The position numbers and the translations under genes are program-made. Shown here piece after piece: positions 51,813-58,917 of a DNA stretch of 64,000 nt; the stretch's first letter is position 1; each line of letters begins with the position of its first letter. Source of the stretch: Methylobacterium sp. Leaf125 (GTDB lineage: Bacteria > Pseudomonadota > Alphaproteobacteria > Rhizobiales > Beijerinckiaceae). The stretch lies in the NCBI RefSeq assembly GCF_001423085.1, contig NZ_LMNU01000047.1:62797-126796 (forward strand). The letters run 5' to 3'. The notes beneath the pieces were generated by a model. It ran no database searches, was not told the origin of the DNA, and saw only the letters and a program-made list of their open reading frames with translations.

Positions 51813-52223
51813 TTACTCGGCCTCGTCATCCGTCTCGGTGGGCGGCGCCAGGTTCTCGAGGCCGCGCAGGAGGTCTTCCTCGCTCATGCGATCGAACTGA
51901 ACCGCGCCGTCGTCGCTGGACGAGGGCGGCGCCACCGCGGCAGCGGCCGGCGAGCTCGACAGCAGCGGCACGGTCTCGGCCTCCGGCTCGTCGACCTCGA
52001 CGTACTTCTGCATCGAGTGGATGAGCTGTTCCTTCAGGTCGTCCGCGGTGATCGTCTCGTCGCCGATCTCGCGCAGGGCGCAGACGGGGTTCTTGTCGCG
52101 GTCGCGATCGATCGTCAGCGGCGCGCCGGCGGCGAGCAGGCGCGCGCGGTGGCTGGCCAGCAGAACCAGCTCGAAGCGGTTCTCGACCTTGTCGATGCAG
52201 TCTTCAACGGTGACGCGAGCCAT
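51813..52223 (-). CDS. rpoZ: RNA polymerase omega subunit
   Basis: The 136-residue omega subunit, which helps assemble RNA polymerase and in many bacteria binds ppGpp. MARVTVEDCIDKVENRFELVLLASHRARLLAAGAPLTIDRDRDKNPVCALREIGDETIT is the conserved domain; the rest is an acidic, Pro/Ala/Ser-rich tail. The start ATG 52223 gives the standard N-terminus; upstream residues are not coding. It is next to rsh as in most alphaproteobacteria, a functional pairing. Confidence 0.97.
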   Translation of the reverse strand: MARVTVEDCIDKVENRFELVLLASHRARLLAAGAPLTIDRDRDKNPVCALREIGDETITADDLKEQLIHSMQKYVEVDEPEAETVPLLSSSPAAAAVAPPSSSDDGAVQFDRMSEEDLLRGLENLAPPTETDDEAE

Positions 52224-52454
52224 GGCGGACGGCTCCTTCCTCGGACGGAATTTCTGGGCTGAGCTCGCCTCATACACCCCTTGGCGCCGGGCAACAAGCG
52301 CTGCGGCAGGTCTATCCCGTTGCGCACGTTCGACGATCCTCCGGCAATCCCCTGTCGAGGTCCCGCATAACGCCTCAGCGACGCGGGGCGGCGGCACGGT
52401 GTAGAAGATCCAAGCGCGGCGGTTCCTCGGCCGGGCCAGGGGGATCGTCCAACC

Positions 52455-53177
52455 ATGACCACGCCACTCAGTCGTCGCAGCCTGCTCGGCTGTGGATGCC
52501 GGCTCGGGGCCGGGTGCTTCGCGGCCACCGCGCTGCCGAGCCTCGCCTTCGCGGCAGCGCCCTCGACGAAGAAGACGACCCTGACTGCCGACCAGGCGCT
52601 GGAGGCCCTGAAGGAGGGCAACCGCCTCTACCAGACCGACAGTCCCGTGCGCGCCGTCCAGGGCCGCGAGCGCCGCATCGAGATCGCGCTGGGACAGACC
52701 CCTTTCGTGGTGCTGGTGAGCTGCTCCGACTCGCGCGTATCGCCGGAGATCCTGTTCGGGCGCGGCCTCGGCGAGCTCTTCATCGTGCGCAACGCCGGCA
52801 ACTGCGTCGACACCGCCGCCCTGGGGTCGATCGAGTACGGCGTCTCACAGCTCGGCGTGCCGCTGGTGCTGGTGATGGGTCACAGCCGCTGCGGTGCGGT
52901 GGAAGCGGCGATCGATGTGGTCAAGAACAATACCGTGTTTCCGGGCTCGATCGGCCGAATGATCGAGCCGATCGTCCCCGCGGTGCTGTCGCAGCGCGAC
53001 AAGCCGGGCGACTTCACCGAGAACTGCGTCCGTGCCAACGTCAACCGGGTGGTGGAGCGCCTGCGCAGCGCTTCCGAGCCGTCGCTCCTCGACCCGCTGA
53101 AGGTCGGCAAGCTGCGGATCGTCGGGGCGTCCTACAGCCTCGATTCAGGCACGGTCGACTTCTTCAACGAGGGGTAA
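52455..53177 (+). CDS. Tat-exported beta-carbonic anhydrase
   Basis: A 240-residue beta-class carbonic anhydrase that hydrates CO2. The N-terminus MTTPLSRRSLLGCGCRLGAG carries a twin-arginine signal (SRRSLLG), so the folded zinc enzyme is sent to the periplasm. The zinc ligands are in VLVSCSDSRVSPE (Cys, Asp) and VLVMGHSRCGAV (His, Cys). Export of a beta-CA is less common than the cytoplasmic form. It lies 118 bases upstream of fabD in the same direction; a functional link to the fatty-acid genes is not obvious. Confidence 0.93.
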   Translation: MTTPLSRRSLLGCGCRLGAGCFAATALPSLAFAAAPSTKKTTLTADQALEALKEGNRLYQTDSPVRAVQGRERRIEIALGQTPFVVLVSCSDSRVSPEILFGRGLGELFIVRNAGNCVDTAALGSIEYGVSQLGVPLVLVMGHSRCGAVEAAIDVVKNNTVFPGSIGRMIEPIVPAVLSQRDKPGDFTENCVRANVNRVVERLRSASEPSLLDPLKVGKLRIVGASYSLDSGTVDFFNEG

Positions 53178-53295
53178 AAGCGCCGAGCCTCGCTGCGGTG
53201 CCATGTTGACACAGGGGGCGGGCGGTGCGACTGCGCCGCCCTTCCTGTCCCGGGCCGAGCCTCTCGGGGCGACCCGGCGAGACGAGGACTTCCAC

Positions 53296-54237
53296 ATGGC
53301 GCGCGCTTGCATCTTCCCCGGACAGGGCAGTCAGGCCGTCGGCATGGGACGGGCGCTGGCCGAGCACTTCCACCAGGCCCGCGACGTGTTCGCCGAGGTC
53401 GATGAGGCCCTGGGCCAGCCGCTCTCGCGCCTGATGTTCGAGGGGCCGATCGAGGAGCTGACGCTCACGGCCAACGCCCAGCCGGCCCTGATGGCCGCGA
53501 GCCTTGCGACCCTGCGGGTGCTGGAGGCCGAGCGCGGCCTCGACCTGAAGCGGGACATCGCCTGCGTCGCCGGCCATTCGCTGGGCGAGTACACCGCGCT
53601 GGCCGCCGCCGGCACCTTCTCCATCGCGGATGCCGCCCGGCTGCTGCGCATCCGGGGTACCGCCATGCAGGACGCGGTGGCTCCCGGGGCCGGGGCCATG
53701 GCGGCCCTGATCGGGGCCGAGGCCGAGACCGCGCAGGCGATCGCCGCGGAGGCCGCCGAGGGCGCGGTCTGCGAGGTCGCCAACGACAATGGCGGCGGCC
53801 AGGTGGTGCTCTCCGGCGACAAGCCCGCGGTCGAGCGGGCGGTGGCCCTGGCCCAGGCGCGCGGCATCAAGCGCGCGATCCTGCTCAACGTCTCGGCCCC
53901 GTTCCACTGCTCGCTGATGGCTCCCGCCGCCGCTCGTATGCAGAGAGCACTTGTCGAGGTCGCGATGCACAGCCCCGTGGTCCCGGTCTACGCCAACGTG
54001 CTGGCCGCGCCCCTGACCGATCCGGCCCGGATTCGCGAGGCGCTGGTCGCCCAGGTCACCGGAACCGTGCGCTGGCGCGAATGCGTCGCCGCCATGGCGG
54101 CCGAGGGGGTCGACCAGTTCACCGAGATCGGCACCGGCAAGGTGCTCACCGGACTCGTCAAGCGGATTGCCGCCGGCGCGTCGGCGAGCGCGGTCGGCAC
54201 ACCCGACGACATCGCCGCGTTCCCCGCCTTCGCCTGA
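53296..54237 (+). CDS. fabD: malonyl-CoA:ACP transacylase
   Basis: Loads malonyl groups onto acyl carrier protein. The 313 residues have FPGQGSQAVGMG at the start, VAGHSLGEYTALAAAG with the active-site Ser (S95), the conserved PFHCSLM His, and FTEIGTGKVLTGLVKRI near the C-terminus. The start ATG 53296 follows GACGAGGACTTCC; the frame from 53203 adds 31 unlike residues. It is the first gene of the fabD-fabG-acpP-fabF row. Confidence 0.97.
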   Translation: MARACIFPGQGSQAVGMGRALAEHFHQARDVFAEVDEALGQPLSRLMFEGPIEELTLTANAQPALMAASLATLRVLEAERGLDLKRDIACVAGHSLGEYTALAAAGTFSIADAARLLRIRGTAMQDAVAPGAGAMAALIGAEAETAQAIAAEAAEGAVCEVANDNGGGQVVLSGDKPAVERAVALAQARGIKRAILLNVSAPFHCSLMAPAAARMQRALVEVAMHSPVVPVYANVLAAPLTDPARIREALVAQVTGTVRWRECVAAMAAEGVDQFTEIGTGKVLTGLVKRIAAGASASAVGTPDDIAAFPAFA

Positions 54238-54267
54238 ACCGCAGGCGCCCGAATCACAGGACAGTCC

Positions 54268-55008
54268 ATGTTCGACCTGACCGGCCGCAAGGCCCTTGTC
54301 ACCGGCGCCACCGGCGGCCTCGGCGGCGCCATCGCCCGGGGCCTGCACGCGCAGGGCGCGACCCTCGCCATCTCGGGCACCCGCCAGGCGGCCCTGGAGG
54401 CCTTCGCGGCGGAGCTGGGCGGCGAGCGCGTCCACCTCGTGCCGGGCGACCTCTCCGACAAGGCCTCGGTGGAAGGCCTGGTGCCGGCGGCGGAGGCGGC
54501 CCTGGGCGGCCTCGACATCCTGGTGAACAATGCCGGCATCACCCGCGACAACCTCGTGCTGCGCATGAAGGACGACGAGTGGGACGCGGTGATCGCCGTC
54601 AACCTGTCGGCGGCGTTCCGGCTCTCGCGGGCCGCCGTGAAGGGCATGATGAAGCGCCGCCACGGCCGCATCGTGAACATCGGCTCGGTGGTGGGCGCCA
54701 CCGGCAATCCGGGGCAGGTCAACTACGCCGCCGCCAAGGCCGGCCTCGTGGGCATGACCAAGGCCCTGGCCGCCGAGGTCGCCACCCGCAACCTCACGGT
54801 CAACTGCATCGCCCCCGGCTTCATCACCTCGCCGATGACCGATGCCCTGAACGACAAGCAGCGCGAGGGCATCCTCGGCCGCGTCCCCATGGGGCGGCTC
54901 GGCACCGGCACCGACATCGCCGCCGCCACGATCTACCTCGCCTCCGACGAGGCCGCCTACGTCACCGGCCAGACCCTGCACGTGAACGGCGGCATGGCGA
55001 TGTATTGA
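54268..55008 (+). CDS. fabG: 3-oxoacyl-ACP reductase
   Basis: The NADPH-dependent ketoacyl reductase of fatty-acid synthesis. 246 residues: GRKALVTGATGGLGGAIARGL (cofactor loop), NNAGITRDNLVLRMKDDEWD (the FabG-typical RDNL), NIGSVVGATGNPGQVNYAAAKAGLVGM (Ser, Tyr, Lys of the active site) and YVTGQTLHVNGGMAMY at the end. Normal length. It follows fabD by 30 bases. Confidence 0.97.
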   Translation: MFDLTGRKALVTGATGGLGGAIARGLHAQGATLAISGTRQAALEAFAAELGGERVHLVPGDLSDKASVEGLVPAAEAALGGLDILVNNAGITRDNLVLRMKDDEWDAVIAVNLSAAFRLSRAAVKGMMKRRHGRIVNIGSVVGATGNPGQVNYAAAKAGLVGMTKALAAEVATRNLTVNCIAPGFITSPMTDALNDKQREGILGRVPMGRLGTGTDIAAATIYLASDEAAYVTGQTLHVNGGMAMY

Positions 55009-55436
55009 CGATCGCGCCTGCCCCCCCCGGGATGCATTCCCGTGTATTCCGGGGCGGAGGAGGATCAAGACCGTCGAACGTCGCAGCGGCGCACCGACCA
55101 AAAAACAGGCGATTGGCTCGAAAAGGCCACACCGATGAACGGGTTGTGAACAGCCTCTCGCCAGCGTCGGAACCCTGTGTTAACACCCCGGCTGCCGTGC
55201 GAGGGGGGTGCCGATTCAGCGTGTTGCGGATGTTTGAAAAACGTGGGTCACGGACTGGACAAGTGCGGTGACTTGCCCGAAACGCGCGATCGAACACACC
55301 GGCCGCTCAATCTGAACAGTCAGTCCCGAGGACGGGACGGCGGCCACGGCACCTTCACCGACCTTCCACCAGCAAGACTCTTCACCAACAAGATCCTTGC
55401 ACCATCACGACCTTGAAGAGCTAAGGACCAAGACCG
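55009..55436 (+). promoter_or_regulatory. intergenic region with the acpP promoter
   Basis: A 428-base gap between fabG and acpP. Near its start CCCCGG...CCGGGG (about 55025-55054) could be a stop for the fabG message. Because acpP is a very abundant protein a strong promoter is expected here, but I cannot fix it. No additional gene or RNA is recognised. Confidence 0.45.
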
Positions 55437-55673
55437 ATGAGCGATATCGCTGAGCGCGTGAAGAAGATCGTTGTCGAGCACCTCGGCGTTGAGCCGGAGA
55501 AGGTGGTCGAGGGCGCGAACTTCATCGATGATCTCGGCGCCGACAGCCTCGACACCGTCGAGCTCGTGATGGCGTTCGAGGAAGAGTTCAACGTCGAGAT
55601 CCCCGACGATGCCGCCGAGACCATCCAGACGGTCGGCGACGCGGTGAAGTTCCTCGAGAAGAACTCCGCTTAA
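55437..55673 (+). CDS. acpP: acyl carrier protein
   Basis: The 78-residue carrier of growing acyl chains. MSDIAERVKKIVVEHLGVEP, IDDLGADSLDTVELVMAFEEEF with the phosphopantetheine Ser (S37) in DSL. It is very acidic, as usual. It lies between fabG and fabF, 87 bases upstream of fabF. Confidence 0.98.
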   Translation: MSDIAERVKKIVVEHLGVEPEKVVEGANFIDDLGADSLDTVELVMAFEEEFNVEIPDDAAETIQTVGDAVKFLEKNSA

Positions 55674-55760
55674 GGCCACGGGTCGTGCGTCAGCGGGGTC
55701 CGGTGAAACGGACCCCGCGCGCCATTCGTTGTGATGACAGGACCGGTTCGGGATAGCGCG

Positions 55761-57023
55761 ATGCGTCGGGTAGTGGTGACGGGCTTGGGGATGGTGACGC
55801 CGCTGGCCAGCGGGGTCGAAGCCACCTGGAGCCGGTTGATCGCCGGCGAATCGGCAGCCAAGGTCGTGACGGCGTTTCCCGTCGACGACCTCGCCTGCCG
55901 CATCGCGTGTTCCGTGCCCTTCGGCGACGGAAGCGACGGCAGCTTCAATCCCGACACCTTCATGGAGGTGAAGGAGCAGCGCAAGGTCGACCCGTTCATC
56001 GTCTACGCGATGGCGGCGGCCGGCGAGGCCCTGAACGACGCCGACTGGCATCCGACCTCCTACGAGGACCAGTGCGCCACGGGCGTCATGGTCGGCTCGG
56101 GCATCGGCGGCATCGGCGGCATCTACGACGCCTCGGTGACCCTGCACGACAAGGGCCCGCGCCGGATCTCCCCCTTCTTCATTCCCGGCCGCATCATCAA
56201 CCTGGCCTCCGGCCAGATCTCGATCGCGCACGGCCTCAAGGGCCCGAACCACGCGGTGGTGACGGCCTGTTCCACCGGCGCCCACGCCATCGGCGACGCG
56301 GCCCGGCTGATCCAGTTCGGCGATGCCGACGTCATGGTGGCGGGCGGCGCCGAATCGCCGGTGAACCGCCTCGCGCTCGCGGGCTTCGCGGCCTGCCGCG
56401 CCCTCTCCACCGGCTTCAACGACGATCCGACCAAGGCCTCGCGTCCCTACGACCGCGACCGCGACGGTTTCGTCATGGGCGAGGGGGCCGGCGTCGTCGT
56501 GCTCGAGGAGTACGAGCACGCCAAGGCCCGCGGCGCGAAGATCTACGCCGAGGTGATCGGCTACGGCCTCACCGGCGACGCCTACCACATCACCTCGCCG
56601 GCCCCGGACGGCGACGGCGCCTTCCGCTGCATGAGCGCCGCCGTGAAGCGCGCCGGCATCCAGGCCAGCGATCTCGACTACATCAACGCCCACGGCACCT
56701 CGACGCCCATGGGCGACGAGCTGGAGCTGAAGGCCGTGGAGCGCCTGCTCGGCGACCACGCCGCCAAGGCCTCGATGTCCTCCACCAAGTCCTCCATCGG
56801 CCACCTGCTCGGCGCCGCCGGCTCCGTAGAAGCGATCTTTTCGATATTGGCCATCCGCGACGGCGTCCTGCCCCCGACCCTCAACCTCGACAACCCCTCC
56901 GTCGAGACCGCGATCGACCTCGTGCCGCACGAGGCCAAGCGCAAGCGGGTGGATACGGTGCTGTCGAATTCGTTCGGATTTGGTGGGACGAATGCGAGCC
57001 TGGTGATGCGGCGGGTGGATTAA
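55761..57023 (+). CDS. fabF: 3-oxoacyl-ACP synthase II
   Basis: Condenses malonyl-ACP with acyl-ACP in chain elongation. 420 residues from ATG 55761 (MRRVVVTGLGMVTPLASG). The active-site Cys is in VVTACSTGAHAIGDA (C170), the two His in INAHGTSTPMGDELE and SSIGHLLGAAGS, and FGFGGTNASLVMRR is at the end. All catalytic residues are intact. An in-frame ATG at 55731 would add ten residues. The gene ends only 11 bases from the tail of the convergent reverse-transcriptase gene. Confidence 0.97.
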   Translation: MRRVVVTGLGMVTPLASGVEATWSRLIAGESAAKVVTAFPVDDLACRIACSVPFGDGSDGSFNPDTFMEVKEQRKVDPFIVYAMAAAGEALNDADWHPTSYEDQCATGVMVGSGIGGIGGIYDASVTLHDKGPRRISPFFIPGRIINLASGQISIAHGLKGPNHAVVTACSTGAHAIGDAARLIQFGDADVMVAGGAESPVNRLALAGFAACRALSTGFNDDPTKASRPYDRDRDGFVMGEGAGVVVLEEYEHAKARGAKIYAEVIGYGLTGDAYHITSPAPDGDGAFRCMSAAVKRAGIQASDLDYINAHGTSTPMGDELELKAVERLLGDHAAKASMSSTKSSIGHLLGAAGSVEAIFSILAIRDGVLPPTLNLDNPSVETAIDLVPHEAKRKRVDTVLSNSFGFGGTNASLVMRRVD

Positions 57024-57024
57024 T

Positions 57025-57045
57025 CAACCGCTTTTCAATCGGTTG
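57025..57045. terminator. inverted repeat at the junction of fabF and the RT cassette
   Basis: CAACCG-CTTTTCAAT-CGGTTG is a 6-bp perfect stem with a 9-base loop that covers the last codons of the reverse transcriptase and begins two bases after the fabF stop. It could act as a weak stop for one or both convergent transcripts, or be a remnant of the insertion. Too small to be certain. Confidence 0.35.
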
Positions 57046-58021
57046 TACTGCATCTCTCACTTACAAATCGCACTCGTTTCTGACGAATTGCGTTCATCCT
57101 GCTAGATGCTCTTCGCCCCATTGGTGAGCCTTTACCTACCATTACGCGATATCTACCCAAAGTGCTCAGCAGCCGATCAACTGCAGCTTCTGCTTCAATT
57201 CTGCTGTTGCTTTGTATAGCCAATCCATATGCATTGCTTATTTCTGTATGAAGTTTTCTCGGCGAATGTATTTCGTCGCCTTTCACAACTACACCAGTAA
57301 TAGTCACTCTTCTGTATCCCGTAAAATATTCAAGTTTGTGACTTTTAAGTCCATTTGACCTAGTTAAATCTCTAATCCGACTGACAAGCGGACCGGGAAT
57401 AAATTTACCGGATATAACAATATCATCAACCCATAGCGAAATTCGCAAGCCACGAGCACTGCACTCTTCGGCTATGGCGTTGAACATACGTCGATGAACC
57501 AGTGTTGCAAGAACAGGGGTTAGAGGCGAGCCAAAAGAGACAACATCATCGATTGTTGCGATGTGGACTAGCAAACCTGCGACGTCATCAGACATACGCA
57601 TATCGTATTTTGCCCACCGGAAGACATGCTCGCTTGAAGTAGAAGGGTAGAATTGCTTGATATCAAGCTTCAAATATTGGGTTTGCCCAAGATGGAAAAC
57701 CGCATTTGATCTTTGATTACGTCCTTTTCTTGGACTGTATAGATATGCCGGTTGAATAATTTTGTTGAGATGGAACTTGAGCTTTTCGTGGACAGATCTG
57801 AATTTACCAAATGGGTAAACAAGCCTGCGTTTCTTCCCATTTATCTCCGCATCACGACGAATAATATACTGCTTTTTGTGGTCTATAAGGCCCCGTAATT
57901 TGGATTTACTGAGGCCAACCAGTTCAGCAAATTGCTTTTGGGTTGGCTTTTGGTACAGCGGTGACGCCTCAAGTTCGTATCGATCAGAACGGTGACTAGG
58001 TTCTTTCCGTTTGATCGTCAT
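57035..58021 (-). CDS. retron-type reverse transcriptase
   Basis: A 328-residue RT with the marks of bacterial retron enzymes: an R-rich RT1 region (NGKKRRLVYPFGKFRSVHEKL, residues 61-81), NAVFH (residues 106-110, the retron NAxxH), motif A YLKLDIKQFYPS (D120), motif B VSFGSPLTPVLATL (161-174), motif C LWVDDIVISG (D199 and D200; the usual YADD reads WVDD) and VTITGVVV (residues 239-246, the retron VTG region). All three catalytic Asp are present, so it should be active. The gene is AT-rich, in contrast with its neighbours. It overlaps the end of the XRE-type gene by 26 bases and is transcribed against the fab genes. It should act with a structured RNA encoded just upstream of the operon. Confidence 0.93.
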   Translation of the reverse strand: MTIKRKEPSHRSDRYELEASPLYQKPTQKQFAELVGLSKSKLRGLIDHKKQYIIRRDAEINGKKRRLVYPFGKFRSVHEKLKFHLNKIIQPAYLYSPRKGRNQRSNAVFHLGQTQYLKLDIKQFYPSTSSEHVFRWAKYDMRMSDDVAGLLVHIATIDDVVSFGSPLTPVLATLVHRRMFNAIAEECSARGLRISLWVDDIVISGKFIPGPLVSRIRDLTRSNGLKSHKLEYFTGYRRVTITGVVVKGDEIHSPRKLHTEISNAYGLAIQSNSRIEAEAAVDRLLSTLGRYRVMVGKGSPMGRRASSRMNAIRQKRVRFVSERCSTTD

Positions 58022-58316
58022 GAGGCTTGATCATTTCCAGGATTTTGAGTACCTTTTCAGCAATAATCAACTTGCCGCGACGACCTATAGGCTGATCCTC
58101 TATTTCTTCAGCAAAAAATAAAAGCTGAGACATTTTAATTTCAAGTTTTTCACTATATTTTTGAAGAATATCTAGCGTCACATTTTTCCTAGATGCTTCA
58201 ATTTCGGAGATAGTGGACTGAGAAATTCCCAGTTCATTCGCCAACTCAATCTGCGAATAACCGCAGTAAAGGCGGAGCAATCGAAGTGCTTCATTAATCA
58301 AGGGGCGTTTGCTCAT
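57996..58316 (-). CDS. XRE-type helix-turn-helix protein
   Basis: A 106-residue DNA-binding protein with a Cro/C1-type HTH (about residues 8-66; YSQIELANELGISQSTISEIEASRKNVTLDILQKYSEKL) and a C-terminal helical tail with GKLIIAEKVLKILEMIKP. It stands between a 42-residue peptide gene (25 bases upstream) and the reverse transcriptase (26-base overlap), so all three belong to one operon. It may repress the operon or act as part of the effector; HTH partners are known in one retron class (from memory). AT-rich codons set it apart from the surrounding genome. Confidence 0.9.
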   Translation of the reverse strand: MSKRPLINEALRLLRLYCGYSQIELANELGISQSTISEIEASRKNVTLDILQKYSEKLEIKMSQLLFFAEEIEDQPIGRRGKLIIAEKVLKILEMIKPHDDQTERT

Positions 58317-58341
58317 GGTGTGGCTGTCCCGAGGTCGCCGT

Positions 58342-58470
58342 TCACTCGCGCAATGAAAAAAGCTTCATGACGAGATGTGCCAACTGTCCGATCACGACGA
58401 TTGCCTTGAAGATCGACAACCAGAATCGAAAAGAGAAACGACGCTGCCGCTGGCGAGGGTTCTTGCTCAT
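58342..58470 (-). CDS. 42-residue cationic hydrophobic peptide (putative effector)
   Basis: Starts at ATG 58470 with GGAG six bases upstream and ends with TGA at 58342, 25 bases before the HTH gene. The first 15 residues (MSKNPRQRQRRFSFR) are strongly basic, and residues 16-38 form a hydrophobic or amphipathic helix (FWLSIFKAIVVIGQLAHLVMKLF); net charge is about +8. This is the pattern of small membrane-active toxins. It is too short for most gene callers. Expression with an RT, an HTH protein and a structured RNA makes it a candidate toxin or effector of a retron system. Being a gene is supported by the ribosome binding site and spacing; toxicity is inference. Confidence 0.6.
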   Translation of the reverse strand: MSKNPRQRQRRFSFRFWLSIFKAIVVIGQLAHLVMKLFSLRE

Positions 58471-58498
58471 GGGGTACTCCGCATAGCCGGCCAGCGAG

Positions 58499-58674
58499 AT
58501 ACTGACCCCCGTAGGCTGACGGAGTTCTGTTCAGAAGCGTTTGAACCTCGGGATTGCCGCGCCCGGCCCCGGGCGGGCGCGGCACGGCGCCGCCCCCGCT
58601 GAGGCCGAAGGAGGTAGACGAGAGGATTAACCTCTCACAGGGCTCGAAGCCCCAGCTGGTGACGAGTGCAGTAT
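58499..58674 (-). ncRNA. candidate retron msr-msd RNA
   Basis: On the minus strand this 176-base stretch begins with ATACTG (58674-58669) and ends with its complement CAGTAT (58504-58499), a possible a1/a2 pair; with a bulged C the pairing extends by AC/GT. In between: GGGCT-TCG-AGCCC (58640-58652), GAGAGG-TTAAT-CCTCTC (58620-58636), a GC-rich stem (58571-58595), and GTTCA...TGAAC (58529-58546). The AGC in CACCAGCTGG before the first hairpin could hold the priming G. Short msr hairpins, then a long GC-rich msd stem, then a2, is the typical retron order. Its place upstream of an RT operon supports the call; no covariance search was possible. Confidence 0.6.
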
Positions 58675-58693
58675 GAACAACCATCGCCCAGTG

Positions 58694-58722
58694 AACCTAT
58701 CGAAGCACATATGAGATGACAA
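58694..58722 (-). promoter_or_regulatory. possible promoter of the retron operon
   Basis: On the minus strand TTGTCA (58722-58717) and TAGGTT (58699-58694) are separated by 17 bases; the first matches the -35 consensus in five of six positions, the second is a poor -10. Transcription would begin about 15 bases before the ATACTG element. The flank to 58750 is AT-rich. The remaining 58723-58917 leads to mltG on the plus strand and must hold its promoter; nothing else is recognised there. Confidence 0.35.
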
Positions 58723-58917
58723 GATAAAAAATCGCACAGAGCGATATTTCATCTTGTTCGCTGGAAACGCGTGGCTGCTTGCGCAGGATTCCGCCACAAA
58801 ACCCACCAAGTTCGCGCGCCAAAATGCTCGCCCCGTGCGCCCACCCCCTCGACTCCGACGCGCGGACTCCCCAACACTTCGGCGGCGGCCGGGGCGGGGA
58901 CCTGAGGCCCGAACAGG

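Noticed and set aside
53164..55101. Long minus-strand frame of 645 codons under fabD-fabG
   Set aside because: Reverse-strand shadow of two clear fatty-acid genes with intact motifs.
58375..58602. A 75-codon plus-strand frame opposite the ncRNA
   Set aside because: Antisense to the structured region, Arg-rich and without family features; most likely a shadow.
58313..58684. A 123-codon minus-strand frame covering the candidate ncRNA and peptide region
   Set aside because: It has no good ribosome binding site, runs through the hairpins, is Pro/Gly/Arg-rich without a recognisable domain, and overlaps the better-supported 42-codon ORF in another frame.
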